From JANRIG01 sp033765235 (GTDB lineage Bacteria > Bacteroidota > Bacteroidia > Cytophagales > UBA9547): a DNA stretch of 14,075 bases. Positions 1 to 8,991 of this stretch are shown in pieces. A program made the position numbers and the translations under genes. The stretch spans positions 1-14,075 of the forward strand of contig JANRIG010000034.1 in NCBI GenBank assembly GCA_033765235.1, written 5' to 3'. How positions within the stretch are numbered: the stretch's first letter is position 1; the number at the start of each line of letters is the position of its first letter. A model generated the notes under the pieces. The model was not told the origin of the DNA. It was given only the letters and a program-made list of their open reading frames with translations, and did no database searches.

Positions 1-179
1 CTGCCATAAAATCTGGGACCTTGCAGCACAGAATAAGCGGCTAACACTGCCCTGAAAGCATCGTCTTCGGTTTTGTAAAAATTATCTACCGTGATTTGGG
101 CTTTGGGTTCTACGGCTAAGTATTTTTCGCCGCAAGACGCAAACAATATAAGTGTTAATAATATGATAGTGCGCTTCAT
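1..179 (-). CDS. SusD/RagB-like outer-membrane lipoprotein, N-terminal part (runs off the window)
   Basis: Reading the minus strand from the ATG at 179 gives 59 uninterrupted codons up to the window edge. The protein begins MKRTIILLTLILFASCGEKY, a short lipoprotein signal peptide with a lipobox (FAS-Cys16), so Cys16 should be lipidated. It continues with a pattern typical of SusD-family N-termini: Leu-x-x-x-Pro a few residues after the Cys, then an acidic 'DNFYKTEDDAFRAVLAAYSVL' type helix (residues about 32-52). SusD proteins are surface lipoproteins that cap a SusC TonB-dependent transporter and bind glycans or other nutrients. Normally susC lies just upstream. Here the gene upstream in the same direction is phosphoenolpyruvate carboxylase, whose stop lies 68 bp away, so the susC partner is not in the expected place. 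No Bacteroidota -7 box was found in the 68-bp gap, so read-through from ppc is possible. The family call is firm from the N-terminus, but the substrate cannot be judged. Confidence 0.85.
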   Translation of the reverse strand, partial: MKRTIILLTLILFASCGEKYLAVEPKAQITVDNFYKTEDDAFRAVLAAYSVLQGPRFYG

Positions 180-247
180 ACAAATTCCATTTTTTTTACG
201 AAATAATAAAAATAATGGCATAATACCAATAATATATATAATAATTA

Positions 248-3046
248 TTAGCCGGTATTGCGCATGGCACTGGCTATAGCATTGATACTCATAAGCAATG
301 AGAGTAATATTTTCTCGGTTTCTTCTGTCTCAGTACCTATGGCTTTGAGCTTGCGCCATTTGCGCAGCCTGTATATTTGGTTTTTGTGCAAGTTTTCCAT
401 TACTTTGGCCCTCAATAGGTTAGAATAGTAGTGTTGTTGCCTTCGCTCTATAAGTTGGGTGCCAAATATCTCTTGCAGCATTTTGCGTGTTTTGGATAAT
501 TCTGCCAATATAATATTGAGTATCTCTTCTTTTTTGCTATCGCTCTCTACCAAAGCAGCATATTCTTTCATGATGTTTTCGTCGGTAGCAGCCAGGCTGG
601 TATCTACATTGGTAAGTATGTAGGTAATGAAGTGGTCTTGAGGTACCGCTTTTTTCAGTTCATCATACTTTTTGGGTTGTTCTTTTTTTAGTTTTTCAAG
701 GGTACTCCCTACCCCGTACCAACTGGTAATATTATACCTCGACTGGCTCCAGCTGAATACCCAAGGAATAGCTCTTAGGTCTTTGAGAGTACGTGTACCT
801 GTGCGCCTTGAGGGACGTGAGCCTATCCTGCTAGACTCTATTGCATCTATGGGTGTGGCTTCTCCATAGAAGGTGATAAAATTTGGGTTTGATATCAGTT
901 CTTTATATATTTTTTGGCTTTCAGATGCCATATAGCTCAAATGCTCTGTATATGGATATGGTATATTAGGCGTATATTTGTGCAGTATGGAATTGCAGGC
1001 AGTGCCGGCCATGAGCAGCTCTATATTATAGGTGGCGTTCATTTTATTGGCATATTTCTGAGCTATGGTTTCGCCTTGCTCAGTAAGTCTAAGGTCGCCT
1101 TGTATAGATGAATGAGGAAGCGTGCGTATAAACCAGTGTGTAGGACCTGCACCTCTGCTTATGGTACCCCCTTTGCCATGAAAAAATCTGACTTTAACAC
1201 CATGATTTTTACCAATTTCGGCAAGTTTATTTTGTGCATCATACAGGTTCCATGCACTGGCAAGTATGCCTCCGTCTTTGTTGCTGTCGCTGTAGCCTAC
1301 CATTACTTGCTGTACAGGTATTTTATATTTTCGTATTATTTTTTGATAATCCAAGCTGCGGCGTGTGAAGGGATGCTCCATAAAATTTTTGAGTATCTCA
1401 GGGCTGTTATGTAAATCTTCTATGGTTTCAAAAAGTGGTACTACATGTATCACAGAAGCTATGCCGTCCGATGTTTGTGTAGTGAGCCCTACTTCTCTGC
1501 AAAAAAGATATACTGTAAGCAAATCAGACAAGTTGCGGGTCATACTTACAATGAATGAACCTATGCCATCCATACCATAGGAGGCTATATGACCTGCTAC
1601 TACTTGATAGCATTTGGTCACGGCTTCAGCTTCGGGTTCTAATGGTTGCGATGGGTGTGTAAATGGTCTGTTAGATTCTAATTCTTTGGTCAAAAATGTC
1701 ACTCTTTCGTCTTCAGACCAGTCTGCGAAATTGTGTTTTTTGAAACCTCCTGCTTTGAGCAGTTGTGAGAGTGCCTTGTCATGAAATGCTGAGTTTTGTC
1801 TGATATCCAGCACTGCCAGATGAAATCCAAATACTTTTATGAGTCTGATAGCCTCGTTTATTTCAGCATATGCTATGGATTTGGCACCGTATTTTAACAA
1901 TGATTTTTGTAATAATTTGATATCTTCCAATAGCTCATGTGCATATACGTAGTCATGAGGCTCTACATTTACTTTGACTATATGTTCACGCTCTATATCT
2001 ACAGGCAGCTTCAGCATCATAAGGTTAAGAAATTGCCTGAATGCTTCGCCCTTGTTTCTATTGAGTGCTATTTCGCCTTTGGTACCAAATTGATTTTTTA
2101 TTTCTTCTATTCTATTTCTCAATTCATCATCACATTCTGATAGTTTGTAGCTAAAACTCACTTTTTTTATCAGTTCTATCAATTTTCGCTTAATTACTAC
2201 AAAAGCATTGACACGAAGTATGTTAAGCGTTTCGGCAGTAGTCTCATGCGTTACAAATGGATGCCCGTCGCGGTCGCCCCCTACCCAGTCGCCAAACTGT
2301 ATATTAGGATATGTATCTGCATCTGTGAGCAATTCAGGGTCAAATCCTACTTGTTTCCAAGCACTTGCCATGCGCCTGTCTTGGAGCTCTATCACATCAG
2401 GAAATACATTGACCAAATAGTGGCATATATTTTTGAGCTCAGTTTTCACATCGGGTTTTTCAAGGAATATTTCGCCCGTTTTCCATAGTCTGTATATTTC
2501 AAGTCTTATTTCGCGATTTATCTCTTGCTTTTCCGCCTCTGTCCATATAGTATTCTCTCGTTTTACGAGCAAAAGGTACAAGGCACGATGGTGCTCCAGC
2601 ACCGTGGCTCGCTTTGCCTCTGTGGGGTGTGCGGTGAGCACCGGTTCTATTTTGGTGTCGGGCAGCATTTCTGCTATTTGCTTATCAGTGATGCCTGCTT
2701 CTTTGAGCATTGAAAATTTTTGTGCCCAAAGTCCATTCACATAGCCCGATTGCAAGGTGGCTTCACGCTGGCGGCGGTTTTGCACTGCACCGTTTTCTTC
2801 ACACATATTAAGCAGCTGAAATACAATAGAATACAGCTGTATATGCTTCTCCGTAAATTCCTCTTGCTTCACAGTTGCATTGCCGTTTATCCAGGGTATG
2901 TCATTGGCAAGTTCGTTTTCGCCGTTTTCTATTAATACTATTTTGAGGCTTTCGAGCAAAAACTGAAAATCATCATAGGGTTTGCCGAGTTTTTCTTTTA
3001 CTAGTTTTAGGGTAGCATCTAAAGAGGAAGATTTGGTAGTAGCCAT
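248..3046 (-). CDS. ppc: Phosphoenolpyruvate carboxylase
   Basis: The 932-residue product carboxylates phosphoenolpyruvate with bicarbonate to oxaloacetate and phosphate, an anaplerotic cytoplasmic reaction that refills the TCA cycle. Family landmarks are in the right order: VLTAHPTEAKR (136-146, catalytic His140), FGDWVGGDRDGHP (251-263), GYSDSNKDGG (584-593), FHGKGGTISRGAGPTH (catalytic His623, Arg631), RAIPWVFSWSQSR (758-770), and the family C-terminus Asn-Thr-Gly at 930-932. It is somewhat longer than the E. coli enzyme (883 residues). One difference is that the glycine loop after His623 has Lys625 where E. coli has Arg581. This is conservative and probably typical of a subfamily. The start at 3046 gives a sensible short N-terminal extension. 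The gene is transcribed divergently from the giant secreted-protein gene, and the SusD-like gene follows 68 bp downstream. No convincing promoter was found; the best -7-like string is TAATATTG on the minus strand at 3066-3073. Confidence 0.97.
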   Translation of the reverse strand: MATTKSSSLDATLKLVKEKLGKPYDDFQFLLESLKIVLIENGENELANDIPWINGNATVKQEEFTEKHIQLYSIVFQLLNMCEENGAVQNRRQREATLQSGYVNGLWAQKFSMLKEAGITDKQIAEMLPDTKIEPVLTAHPTEAKRATVLEHHRALYLLLVKRENTIWTEAEKQEINREIRLEIYRLWKTGEIFLEKPDVKTELKNICHYLVNVFPDVIELQDRRMASAWKQVGFDPELLTDADTYPNIQFGDWVGGDRDGHPFVTHETTAETLNILRVNAFVVIKRKLIELIKKVSFSYKLSECDDELRNRIEEIKNQFGTKGEIALNRNKGEAFRQFLNLMMLKLPVDIEREHIVKVNVEPHDYVYAHELLEDIKLLQKSLLKYGAKSIAYAEINEAIRLIKVFGFHLAVLDIRQNSAFHDKALSQLLKAGGFKKHNFADWSEDERVTFLTKELESNRPFTHPSQPLEPEAEAVTKCYQVVAGHIASYGMDGIGSFIVSMTRNLSDLLTVYLFCREVGLTTQTSDGIASVIHVVPLFETIEDLHNSPEILKNFMEHPFTRRSLDYQKIIRKYKIPVQQVMVGYSDSNKDGGILASAWNLYDAQNKLAEIGKNHGVKVRFFHGKGGTISRGAGPTHWFIRTLPHSSIQGDLRLTEQGETIAQKYANKMNATYNIELLMAGTACNSILHKYTPNIPYPYTEHLSYMASESQKIYKELISNPNFITFYGEATPIDAIESSRIGSRPSRRTGTRTLKDLRAIPWVFSWSQSRYNITSWYGVGSTLEKLKKEQPKKYDELKKAVPQDHFITYILTNVDTSLAATDENIMKEYAALVESDSKKEEILNIILAELSKTRKMLQEIFGTQLIERRQQHYYSNLLRAKVMENLHKNQIYRLRKWRKLKAIGTETEETEKILLSLLMSINAIASAMRNTG

Positions 3047-3300
3047 ATTATTATACTTAATTTTGCAATATTATATCATAAATATCAAATTCTGCTCACA
3101 ATTTACACCTTAATTTTAATATTTTATTCGTATTACCACATATTATGCATGTTTTTATTATTATTTATATACTAAACGGTATGTTAAGTAAATATTAAAT
3201 TTTAAAAATTTATTTTTTTTAGTTTTCTTTATACTTTCTTTGTGATATTAATTCAAAAATATTACATTTTATTCTTGTCACATTTATCCCACCCTCTATT
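3047..3300. promoter_or_regulatory. Divergent intergenic region between ppc and the giant secreted-protein gene
   Basis: This 254-bp, very AT-rich gap should hold promoters for both divergent genes. On the plus strand, TTTCTTTG at 3235-3242 matches the Bacteroidota -7 consensus TAnnTTTG except at its second base and lies 58 bp before the ATG at 3301. On the minus strand, TAATATTG (3066-3073) has one mismatch and lies about 20 bp before the ppc ATG. Neither has a well-spaced TTG-type -33 box, so both assignments are tentative. No ORF, terminator or clear operator was seen. Confidence 0.35.
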
Positions 3301-6300
3301 ATGAAATATCAATGTACATCATTTAACAATAGTTCCTTATGTGCACGTATATCAAAATTTTATTCAAATATTTTGATATTTGCTTTTCTCACTTTCAGCA
3401 CTTTCACATACGCCCAACAAACAGATGCCATATGTGAGCAAGCAATTACTATGTTCGGCACAACTTTGGGCAATTCATTTTACGGTGATGTGATAAACAT
3501 TTATTATAATACATCAAGCCCGGCTACAGTTTCTAGTTTCTCAGGTGGCAATGCTCTGAGTAATCCTGTCTCTGTTTGGAGAATATTCACCATTCCGGCT
3601 AACCAAACTGCAGTGATAGATGTCCAACATTTTAGTAACGAATTGTCTGTAGAAGTATTGGAAGGCTCCTGCTCTAGTAATATATTGTTGGGCATATCCT
3701 CTGGCACTAACAGTTTTCAAAATGTACAGATATCTAATAACACTGCCGCCCCTAAGCAATATTTTTTGAGAATATCTAAAAACGCTACCCCTCCTCAAAT
3801 TGTAACCCAGCCTCAAAGCCAAACTATATGCGGAGGCAGCTTAGCTACACTCAGTGTATCTGCCACAGGCACAAGTCTTTCATACATATGGAATACAGGA
3901 GCTACTACCACATCTATAAACACATCTATATCAGGATTTTATGATGTTACAGTGTTGGGAATTGCTGGGTTTGAGGTATCAAATACAGTATCAATCACTG
4001 CAAATTCTACCACAGGCTGCACACTTCAAGCACATTACCCATTTGATGGCAACACATTAGATGCCTCAGGTAATAATAGGCATGGCACTCAATTTGGGGG
4101 AGTTAATTATGCTATTAATAGATTTCATAATATTCAAAGTTCACTGCTACTTGATGGAATTAATGATGTAGTTACAATTCCTAATGTTGCACAAAGTGAC
4201 TTTACAATTTCAGTTTGGATTAACACTACCATGGTTGGTTCTACCCACGCAAATAATCAATGGTACAATGGCTCTGGTATAATAGATGGTTCAATGGTGA
4301 ATTGTGTGAATGATTTTGGAATATCATTATACGGAGATGGTCTAATATCTGCAGGGGGTGGTAACCCACTACCAAGTGGATGTGATAAATCTATGTTTAC
4401 CCCTGCAAATCCTAAATATAACGATGGCAAATGGCACCATTTAGTATTGACAAGAAACAAAGCTACAAGTGTGATGACAATTATTATAGATAACGTTACA
4501 ATTTCATCTAATACATTTAATACCAGCGACTTGAATGCAACAAATTATTTGACAATAGGTAATGACAATTACGATTATCAAACCTCACCCGGGGTTACAC
4601 AATTCTATTTTAAAGGTAATATAGATGATATTAGAGTATATTCCAAAGTATTAAATAATGTTGAAATTAACAATTTATACACTGAATACTGCGCTACCTA
4701 CTTTGCCCAAGCCCCTACAGTTACATTTGATGGAGTAAACCTTGGCGTAGCAGGCACATACTTAGGAGCCAATTTTGCATGGTCGTATAATGGTTCTATA
4801 AGTGGTGGAAACCTAAATATATACAGTAGTGCCTTAAGAACAGGAATTTACAATGTCACTGTTACAAATGCTGCTTGTAAAGCCATCGGCAATTATAATT
4901 TAACCTCATTAACTTCAAATATCAACGCCGGGTTGGTTGCATATTACCCATTCTTAGCTAATGTTGAAGATGCTTCGGGTAATAACAATAACGGCACTTT
5001 GCCGGGCACAGGTATTACTATCACAAATAATAGATTTGGCATCCCATCGTCAGCCATTGATTTTATATTGCCAAACACTAATCCCGGCATAATATTTAAT
5101 ACAAATTATACAGCATCAAATATTTTGGCAATATCCATGTGGTTCAATGCATCTTCTCTTAATGCAAATAGTTATGCAAGCTTATTTATGTATGATAATA
5201 GTACCATTTTGAAAACTACCGATATTTCCACAGGATTATATTACTCAAATCTTATTAATGGAGGAGCAAATTATTCAATTTTTGCACGAACAGGTGTAGT
5301 GGGCAACGATTTTAATATAGGCGGTGTACAAAAAGATAAATGGAATCATTATTATGTGTCATACAACAAAGCCACTAATAAGCTCATATCATATTTGAAT
5401 AACATAAAAATAGCCGAAGTCAATGCCACACCTATTACCTTAGGAAATTTTCTAAGATTAGGACGCTCTACCAGATTTTCAAGCGATTCAGAAAAATATA
5501 TGGGTCAAATGGATGAAATAAGAATTTATAATAGAGAACTCAATGTATCTGAAATCTCTGATTTGTACCACGAATACTGCTCTACCTACTTTGCCCAAGC
5601 TCCTACGGTTACCTTTGATGGAGTAAACCTTGGCGTAGCAGGCACATACCTTGGAGCAAATTTTGCATGGTCGTATAATGGAACCTCTATATCAGGTTAT
5701 AATACCCATCTATATGATGGCACCCTCAATGCAGGGTTGTATGCAGTAACGGTAACCAATGCTGCTTGCAAAGCTTCATCATCATTCAATGTACTTACCA
5801 CACAAGTAAATCTTAATAAGGGGATAGTAGTGCACTATAAATTAGATGGCAATACTGTAGAAGATCAAAGCAGATGGAGTGTAGGTACAATAATTGGTGC
5901 TGCTTCATATACTGAAAATAGATTTTTTACCTCTGCAAAAACTATATCCATTGCGGGTACAAACTATGTAACTTTTGGTTCCGTACCAGGATCTGTATTA
6001 GGCAACAAGCAAAAGTTTGCATCTATGTGGGTAATGCCATCATCACTACAAACAGGATTACTTACATTGGGAAACAGTGGAGCTACAGGTTCAGATTTTA
6101 GAATTACTACAAATGGCACTTTAAATCTAGGAATAGATGTAGTAAACGGCCTTACATATTCTACAGGGATACAACTCACCCAAAATGTTTGGAATTTTAT
6201 CTTTGCTTACTGGGACGGTAGTAGATATTATGTAGGTAAAGTTAATCAAAGTGGGGTATTTACAGAAGCACTTCCTGTAATTATGCCTTCTAATAATTTA

Positions 6301-8766
6301 TTACAAGGTGTATTTATTTTAGGTCGTGAATTTTTCAATGGGATTTCATCAAATGCTAGAATTGATGAATTTAGAATGTATAACCGTGTTCTAAATATGA
6401 CAGAAATCAATAATTTGTATGCCGAAGGCTGCCCGGGATTCATGGCTACCTTCAGCTATGGCACTGGCAACTACTGCCAAACAGGTACTGCTACTCCTAC
6501 AGGTACATTTACCGGTGGATATTTCAAAACAATATCCGGGCTTTCTATCAATTCCACAACAGGTATAGTAAATTTAGCAGCTTCAACGGCCGGCATTTAT
6601 AACGTAGAGTATCATGTACCTGCGCAATATGGCTGCACATCTATGAGCGGCTATGCCATGCTCACTATCACAAGTGCACCAAATAGTACACCTAATACTC
6701 CTTTGTGTGCAGATGCCATCTCTGTAAAAACACTCTTAGGTGCTGCCACCGCCTCATGGATGGTGATGCCTGCGGGAATTGGAAATATTACAGGCAATAT
6801 ATTTACAGTAAGCACCTTATCAGGAGTAGCTACAGTCACAAATATTAACATGGGCTGTGTAAGTCCTGCTGTGATATTTAGCATAAATGCATCACCCGTT
6901 AACAATACATCACTCACAGATATGCAAGCAGGCACTTCACGTACACTTTCGGGTATGGGAGGTACTAATTACACTTTGGTTTCAGGTGCCGGATACATCA
7001 TAGGCAACATACTATATGCAGGCTCTCTATCAGGCATAAATGTGATATCATACACCAACTCCTCCACAGGTTGCAATACTCAGTTTAGCATAAGTGTATA
7101 CAGCAACGTATATTACTTAGGAAGTGTGAGTACTAACAATCCTACACTACCTATACTAATTCCTGTAGGTGTTACTACCCCAATATCATCCGGCATTATC
7201 GGACTTGATATTACCTTGCCTTTCAATGCTTCTGTACTTGTGCCTACAGGCAATGCTTATTGGGGCAGCGTATCTACCGTATCGGGCAATCAGGAAATGG
7301 ATGTGACTGTGCTTGGCAATAATATAGAAGCAGGGTTGTCATTCAACGGTTCCGGCGAGTTTCAAGGACAAGGCGATATCATTTATTTTGAATTTAACCT
7401 GGCAAATAATTTAACACCTGGCATTTATACTTTGCCGGGTGCCAGTATCATAGAATCCACAGCCATAGGCAATAGAAATACAAGTACCCAAATGGCGAAT
7501 CTTACAGTAAATGTATATTTCCCCACATTCACAGGCAAGGTCATATATTGGGACAATATCGCTAAACCTGTAGGAAACAATGGAAATGCAGCATCAGGTG
7601 CTACACAAATACTTTCAAGGGTAAACTGTGCAAGTATCGTTTCTGCTACAGGTACCGACTTTGACGGGAACTTTAGTGTAAATATGAGCCTGAGCGGATA
7701 TTCATATACTATTAACAGAGATGTGCCAAACAGCACTTCTGTAATGCCTGTGATAAACTCGGTAGATGCCCGAATGGTGACCTCTATCAGACAAAATACA
7801 CTCATACCTACACTATATCAGCTCATAGCTGCCGATGTAAATAATGATGGCAGAGTGACCTCAGGCGACCGTACATTGATACGCCGCAGGATAGTGAGCC
7901 TTGACCCACAATTTGCCAATGTGCCGGATTGGAAGTTTTTGTCGCTGCCTGCCACATTCACAGGGTTTAATAAAGACAATGTGCCTGCATTGGCTACGTG
8001 CCTCGGCGTAAGCAGCTCATTGCAAGGAGGCTACACGGTACTAGGCTCACAAACCATAGCAGGAATACTCATGGGCGATGTGAACGGAAGCTGGGTATTT
8101 ACCCCTGCAGGAGCCAACCTGCGTGAGCAATCTGCTGATGAGGTGGTGTACAAACTGGGCGATGCTACCCAAAACTCTGACGGTACTTGGACAATACCTG
8201 TAGAGATACATGCTACTGAAGCTGTAGATGGTGTAGATATAGATTTGACCTTTGTAGACAATACCCTGGCCATACAAAAAGTAGTAGGTACTAACTCAGA
8301 CTCTGATTTTGTGTATAACAGTGCTATTCCTCAGGCATTTTTAGCCACAGGCGAGGTTGTTACGCATACTATTCCTAATGCTGTTCCATCATTCAATTTA
8401 ATAGCCACTGGCAGCAAAGAAGACATAAAAGCTTCTAAATTTGCCTCTGCTACTTCATATGTAAATGGCAACAAAGCAACTTCCGTGTTGCAAGATGTGA
8501 CCAAACTCAAAGGCAACAAAGGCAATAAATTATCAGCATATCCAAATCCAAGTGAGGGTGGTATATTTAGCATCAATCTCAATGGCTATGAAGGTATTTA
8601 CAGCCTTAGCGTGGCAAATATAATTGGGGTCAATGTACACAAACAAACTGGTACAGGTATCATAGAAAATGTTGAACTTAATTTATCAGCGTTGCCCAAA
8701 GGCATATACTACTTGCAACTACAGACCGAAACAGGCAGCTTTGGCAAAAAGTTGATTATTAAATAA
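3301..8766 (+). CDS. Giant secreted T9SS protein with three LamG-like domains and cohesin/dockerin-like segments
   Basis: The 1821-residue product is exported. A signal peptide with a hydrophobic core at about 22-36 probably ends after Ala38 (TYA|QQ). Next come a beta-rich region (about 45-160), an Ig-like domain (about 163-236), and three LamG/concanavalin-like domains (about 242-464, 540-760, 837-1044). Each LamG domain opens with a 'xxYxxDGN/ASGN' type strand and closes with a 'DxxRxYxRxLNxxEIxxLYxEYC' type motif. LamG1-LamG2 and LamG2-LamG3 are joined by a near-identical linker containing Cys (464-528 and 760-825). Residues 1045-1270 look like further Ig/PKD-type modules, and 1275-1405 like a cohesin-type sandwich. 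A carboxypeptidase-regulatory-like segment (about 1408-1475) and a dockerin-like Ca-binding loop DVNNDGRVTSGD (1512-1523) follow, then GDVNGSW (1592-1598) and a second cohesin-like part (about 1613-1735). The end (about 1745-1821) is a T9SS type A sorting domain: YPNPSEGG, then LPKGIYYLQL and a Lys-rich terminus. It probably becomes a cell-surface or released glycan-binding or adhesive protein. No catalytic domain was recognised, and its ligand is unknown. Confidence 0.9.
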   Translation: MKYQCTSFNNSSLCARISKFYSNILIFAFLTFSTFTYAQQTDAICEQAITMFGTTLGNSFYGDVINIYYNTSSPATVSSFSGGNALSNPVSVWRIFTIPANQTAVIDVQHFSNELSVEVLEGSCSSNILLGISSGTNSFQNVQISNNTAAPKQYFLRISKNATPPQIVTQPQSQTICGGSLATLSVSATGTSLSYIWNTGATTTSINTSISGFYDVTVLGIAGFEVSNTVSITANSTTGCTLQAHYPFDGNTLDASGNNRHGTQFGGVNYAINRFHNIQSSLLLDGINDVVTIPNVAQSDFTISVWINTTMVGSTHANNQWYNGSGIIDGSMVNCVNDFGISLYGDGLISAGGGNPLPSGCDKSMFTPANPKYNDGKWHHLVLTRNKATSVMTIIIDNVTISSNTFNTSDLNATNYLTIGNDNYDYQTSPGVTQFYFKGNIDDIRVYSKVLNNVEINNLYTEYCATYFAQAPTVTFDGVNLGVAGTYLGANFAWSYNGSISGGNLNIYSSALRTGIYNVTVTNAACKAIGNYNLTSLTSNINAGLVAYYPFLANVEDASGNNNNGTLPGTGITITNNRFGIPSSAIDFILPNTNPGIIFNTNYTASNILAISMWFNASSLNANSYASLFMYDNSTILKTTDISTGLYYSNLINGGANYSIFARTGVVGNDFNIGGVQKDKWNHYYVSYNKATNKLISYLNNIKIAEVNATPITLGNFLRLGRSTRFSSDSEKYMGQMDEIRIYNRELNVSEISDLYHEYCSTYFAQAPTVTFDGVNLGVAGTYLGANFAWSYNGTSISGYNTHLYDGTLNAGLYAVTVTNAACKASSSFNVLTTQVNLNKGIVVHYKLDGNTVEDQSRWSVGTIIGAASYTENRFFTSAKTISIAGTNYVTFGSVPGSVLGNKQKFASMWVMPSSLQTGLLTLGNSGATGSDFRITTNGTLNLGIDVVNGLTYSTGIQLTQNVWNFIFAYWDGSRYYVGKVNQSGVFTEALPVIMPSNNLLQGVFILGREFFNGISSNARIDEFRMYNRVLNMTEINNLYAEGCPGFMATFSYGTGNYCQTGTATPTGTFTGGYFKTISGLSINSTTGIVNLAASTAGIYNVEYHVPAQYGCTSMSGYAMLTITSAPNSTPNTPLCADAISVKTLLGAATASWMVMPAGIGNITGNIFTVSTLSGVATVTNINMGCVSPAVIFSINASPVNNTSLTDMQAGTSRTLSGMGGTNYTLVSGAGYIIGNILYAGSLSGINVISYTNSSTGCNTQFSISVYSNVYYLGSVSTNNPTLPILIPVGVTTPISSGIIGLDITLPFNASVLVPTGNAYWGSVSTVSGNQEMDVTVLGNNIEAGLSFNGSGEFQGQGDIIYFEFNLANNLTPGIYTLPGASIIESTAIGNRNTSTQMANLTVNVYFPTFTGKVIYWDNIAKPVGNNGNAASGATQILSRVNCASIVSATGTDFDGNFSVNMSLSGYSYTINRDVPNSTSVMPVINSVDARMVTSIRQNTLIPTLYQLIAADVNNDGRVTSGDRTLIRRRIVSLDPQFANVPDWKFLSLPATFTGFNKDNVPALATCLGVSSSLQGGYTVLGSQTIAGILMGDVNGSWVFTPAGANLREQSADEVVYKLGDATQNSDGTWTIPVEIHATEAVDGVDIDLTFVDNTLAIQKVVGTNSDSDFVYNSAIPQAFLATGEVVTHTIPNAVPSFNLIATGSKEDIKASKFASATSYVNGNKATSVLQDVTKLKGNKGNKLSAYPNPSEGGIFSINLNGYEGIYSLSVANIIGVNVHKQTGTGIIENVELNLSALPKGIYYLQLQTETGSFGKKLIIK
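4684..4793 (+). repeat. Intragenic direct repeat, copy A (linker after LamG1)
   Basis: This 110-bp segment encodes the linker that begins at Cys464 with TYFAQAPTVTFDGVNLGVAG. It matches 5572-5681 with about seven base differences and no gaps by eye, far closer than the LamG domains on either side of it. The similarity fades after the 'AWSYNG' codons, but both linkers end alike with NAACKA. The pattern fits a recent internal duplication or gene conversion of the linker. Confidence 0.9.
5572..5681 (+). repeat. Intragenic direct repeat, copy B (linker after LamG2)
   Basis: This is the second copy of the 110-bp linker sequence seen at 4684-4793, 888 bp downstream and in the same reading frame. 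The seven differences are mostly synonymous; the Ala/Ser change right after the shared Cys is an exception. Unequal recombination between copies A and B would remove or add exactly one linker plus LamG2 (888 bp = 296 codons) without breaking the frame. Confidence 0.9.
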
Positions 8767-8787
8767 TAAATTATAATTTAGATATAT

Positions 8788-8824
8788 AAACACTCTTAAT
8801 ACATAGTTAAGAGTGTTTTTTTTT
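8788..8824 (+). terminator. Intrinsic terminator after the giant secreted-protein gene
   Basis: A perfect inverted repeat, ACACTCTTAA (8790-8799) and TTAAGAGTGT (8807-8816), encloses a 7-base loop. The stem can extend by two A-T pairs, and it is followed by an uninterrupted T run (8815-8824 includes the stem end). It lies 23 bp after the stop codon. The strong stem and T tract make it a convincing rho-independent terminator that separates this gene from the nuclease-fold gene. Confidence 0.92.
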
Positions 8825-8963
8825 CAGAATATCTCATATAAATTTTGTTCACAATTGATATTATGCTCAAATCAGTCAGTGTCACCATCACTGAAAATGA
8901 GTGTGTATTGGAACATATTGATTAAAAACCCATTCTGCTGTAGCATAAGACTATAAAAATTTG

Positions 8964-8971
8964 TATCTTTG
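8964..8971 (+). promoter_or_regulatory. Bacteroidota-type -7 promoter box for the first nuclease-fold gene
   Basis: TATCTTTG matches the Bacteroidota -7 consensus TAnnTTTG exactly and ends 20 bp before the ATG at 8992, implying a very short leader. A clear -33 TTG box at the usual spacing is not evident. The same context (TTTGTA-n-CTTTGC) recurs upstream of the paralogous gene on the minus strand at 13900-13907, which supports it as a conserved promoter. Confidence 0.7.
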
Positions 8972-8991
8972 CGCCATTATTACACCCTACT

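Noticed and set aside
91..279. 62-codon ORF on the plus strand at the left edge
   Set aside because: It lies antisense to the SusD-like N-terminus and the ppc 3' end, which are supported by strong family features.
7425..7805. 126-codon open frame on the minus strand
   Set aside because: It is antisense to the giant secreted-protein gene, whose frame is supported by domain structure throughout.
8863..8925. Twenty-codon ORF starting ATGCTCAAA between the terminator and the first nuclease-fold gene
   Set aside because: It is too short, has no promoter box or ribosome-binding signal of its own, and matches no family I recognise.
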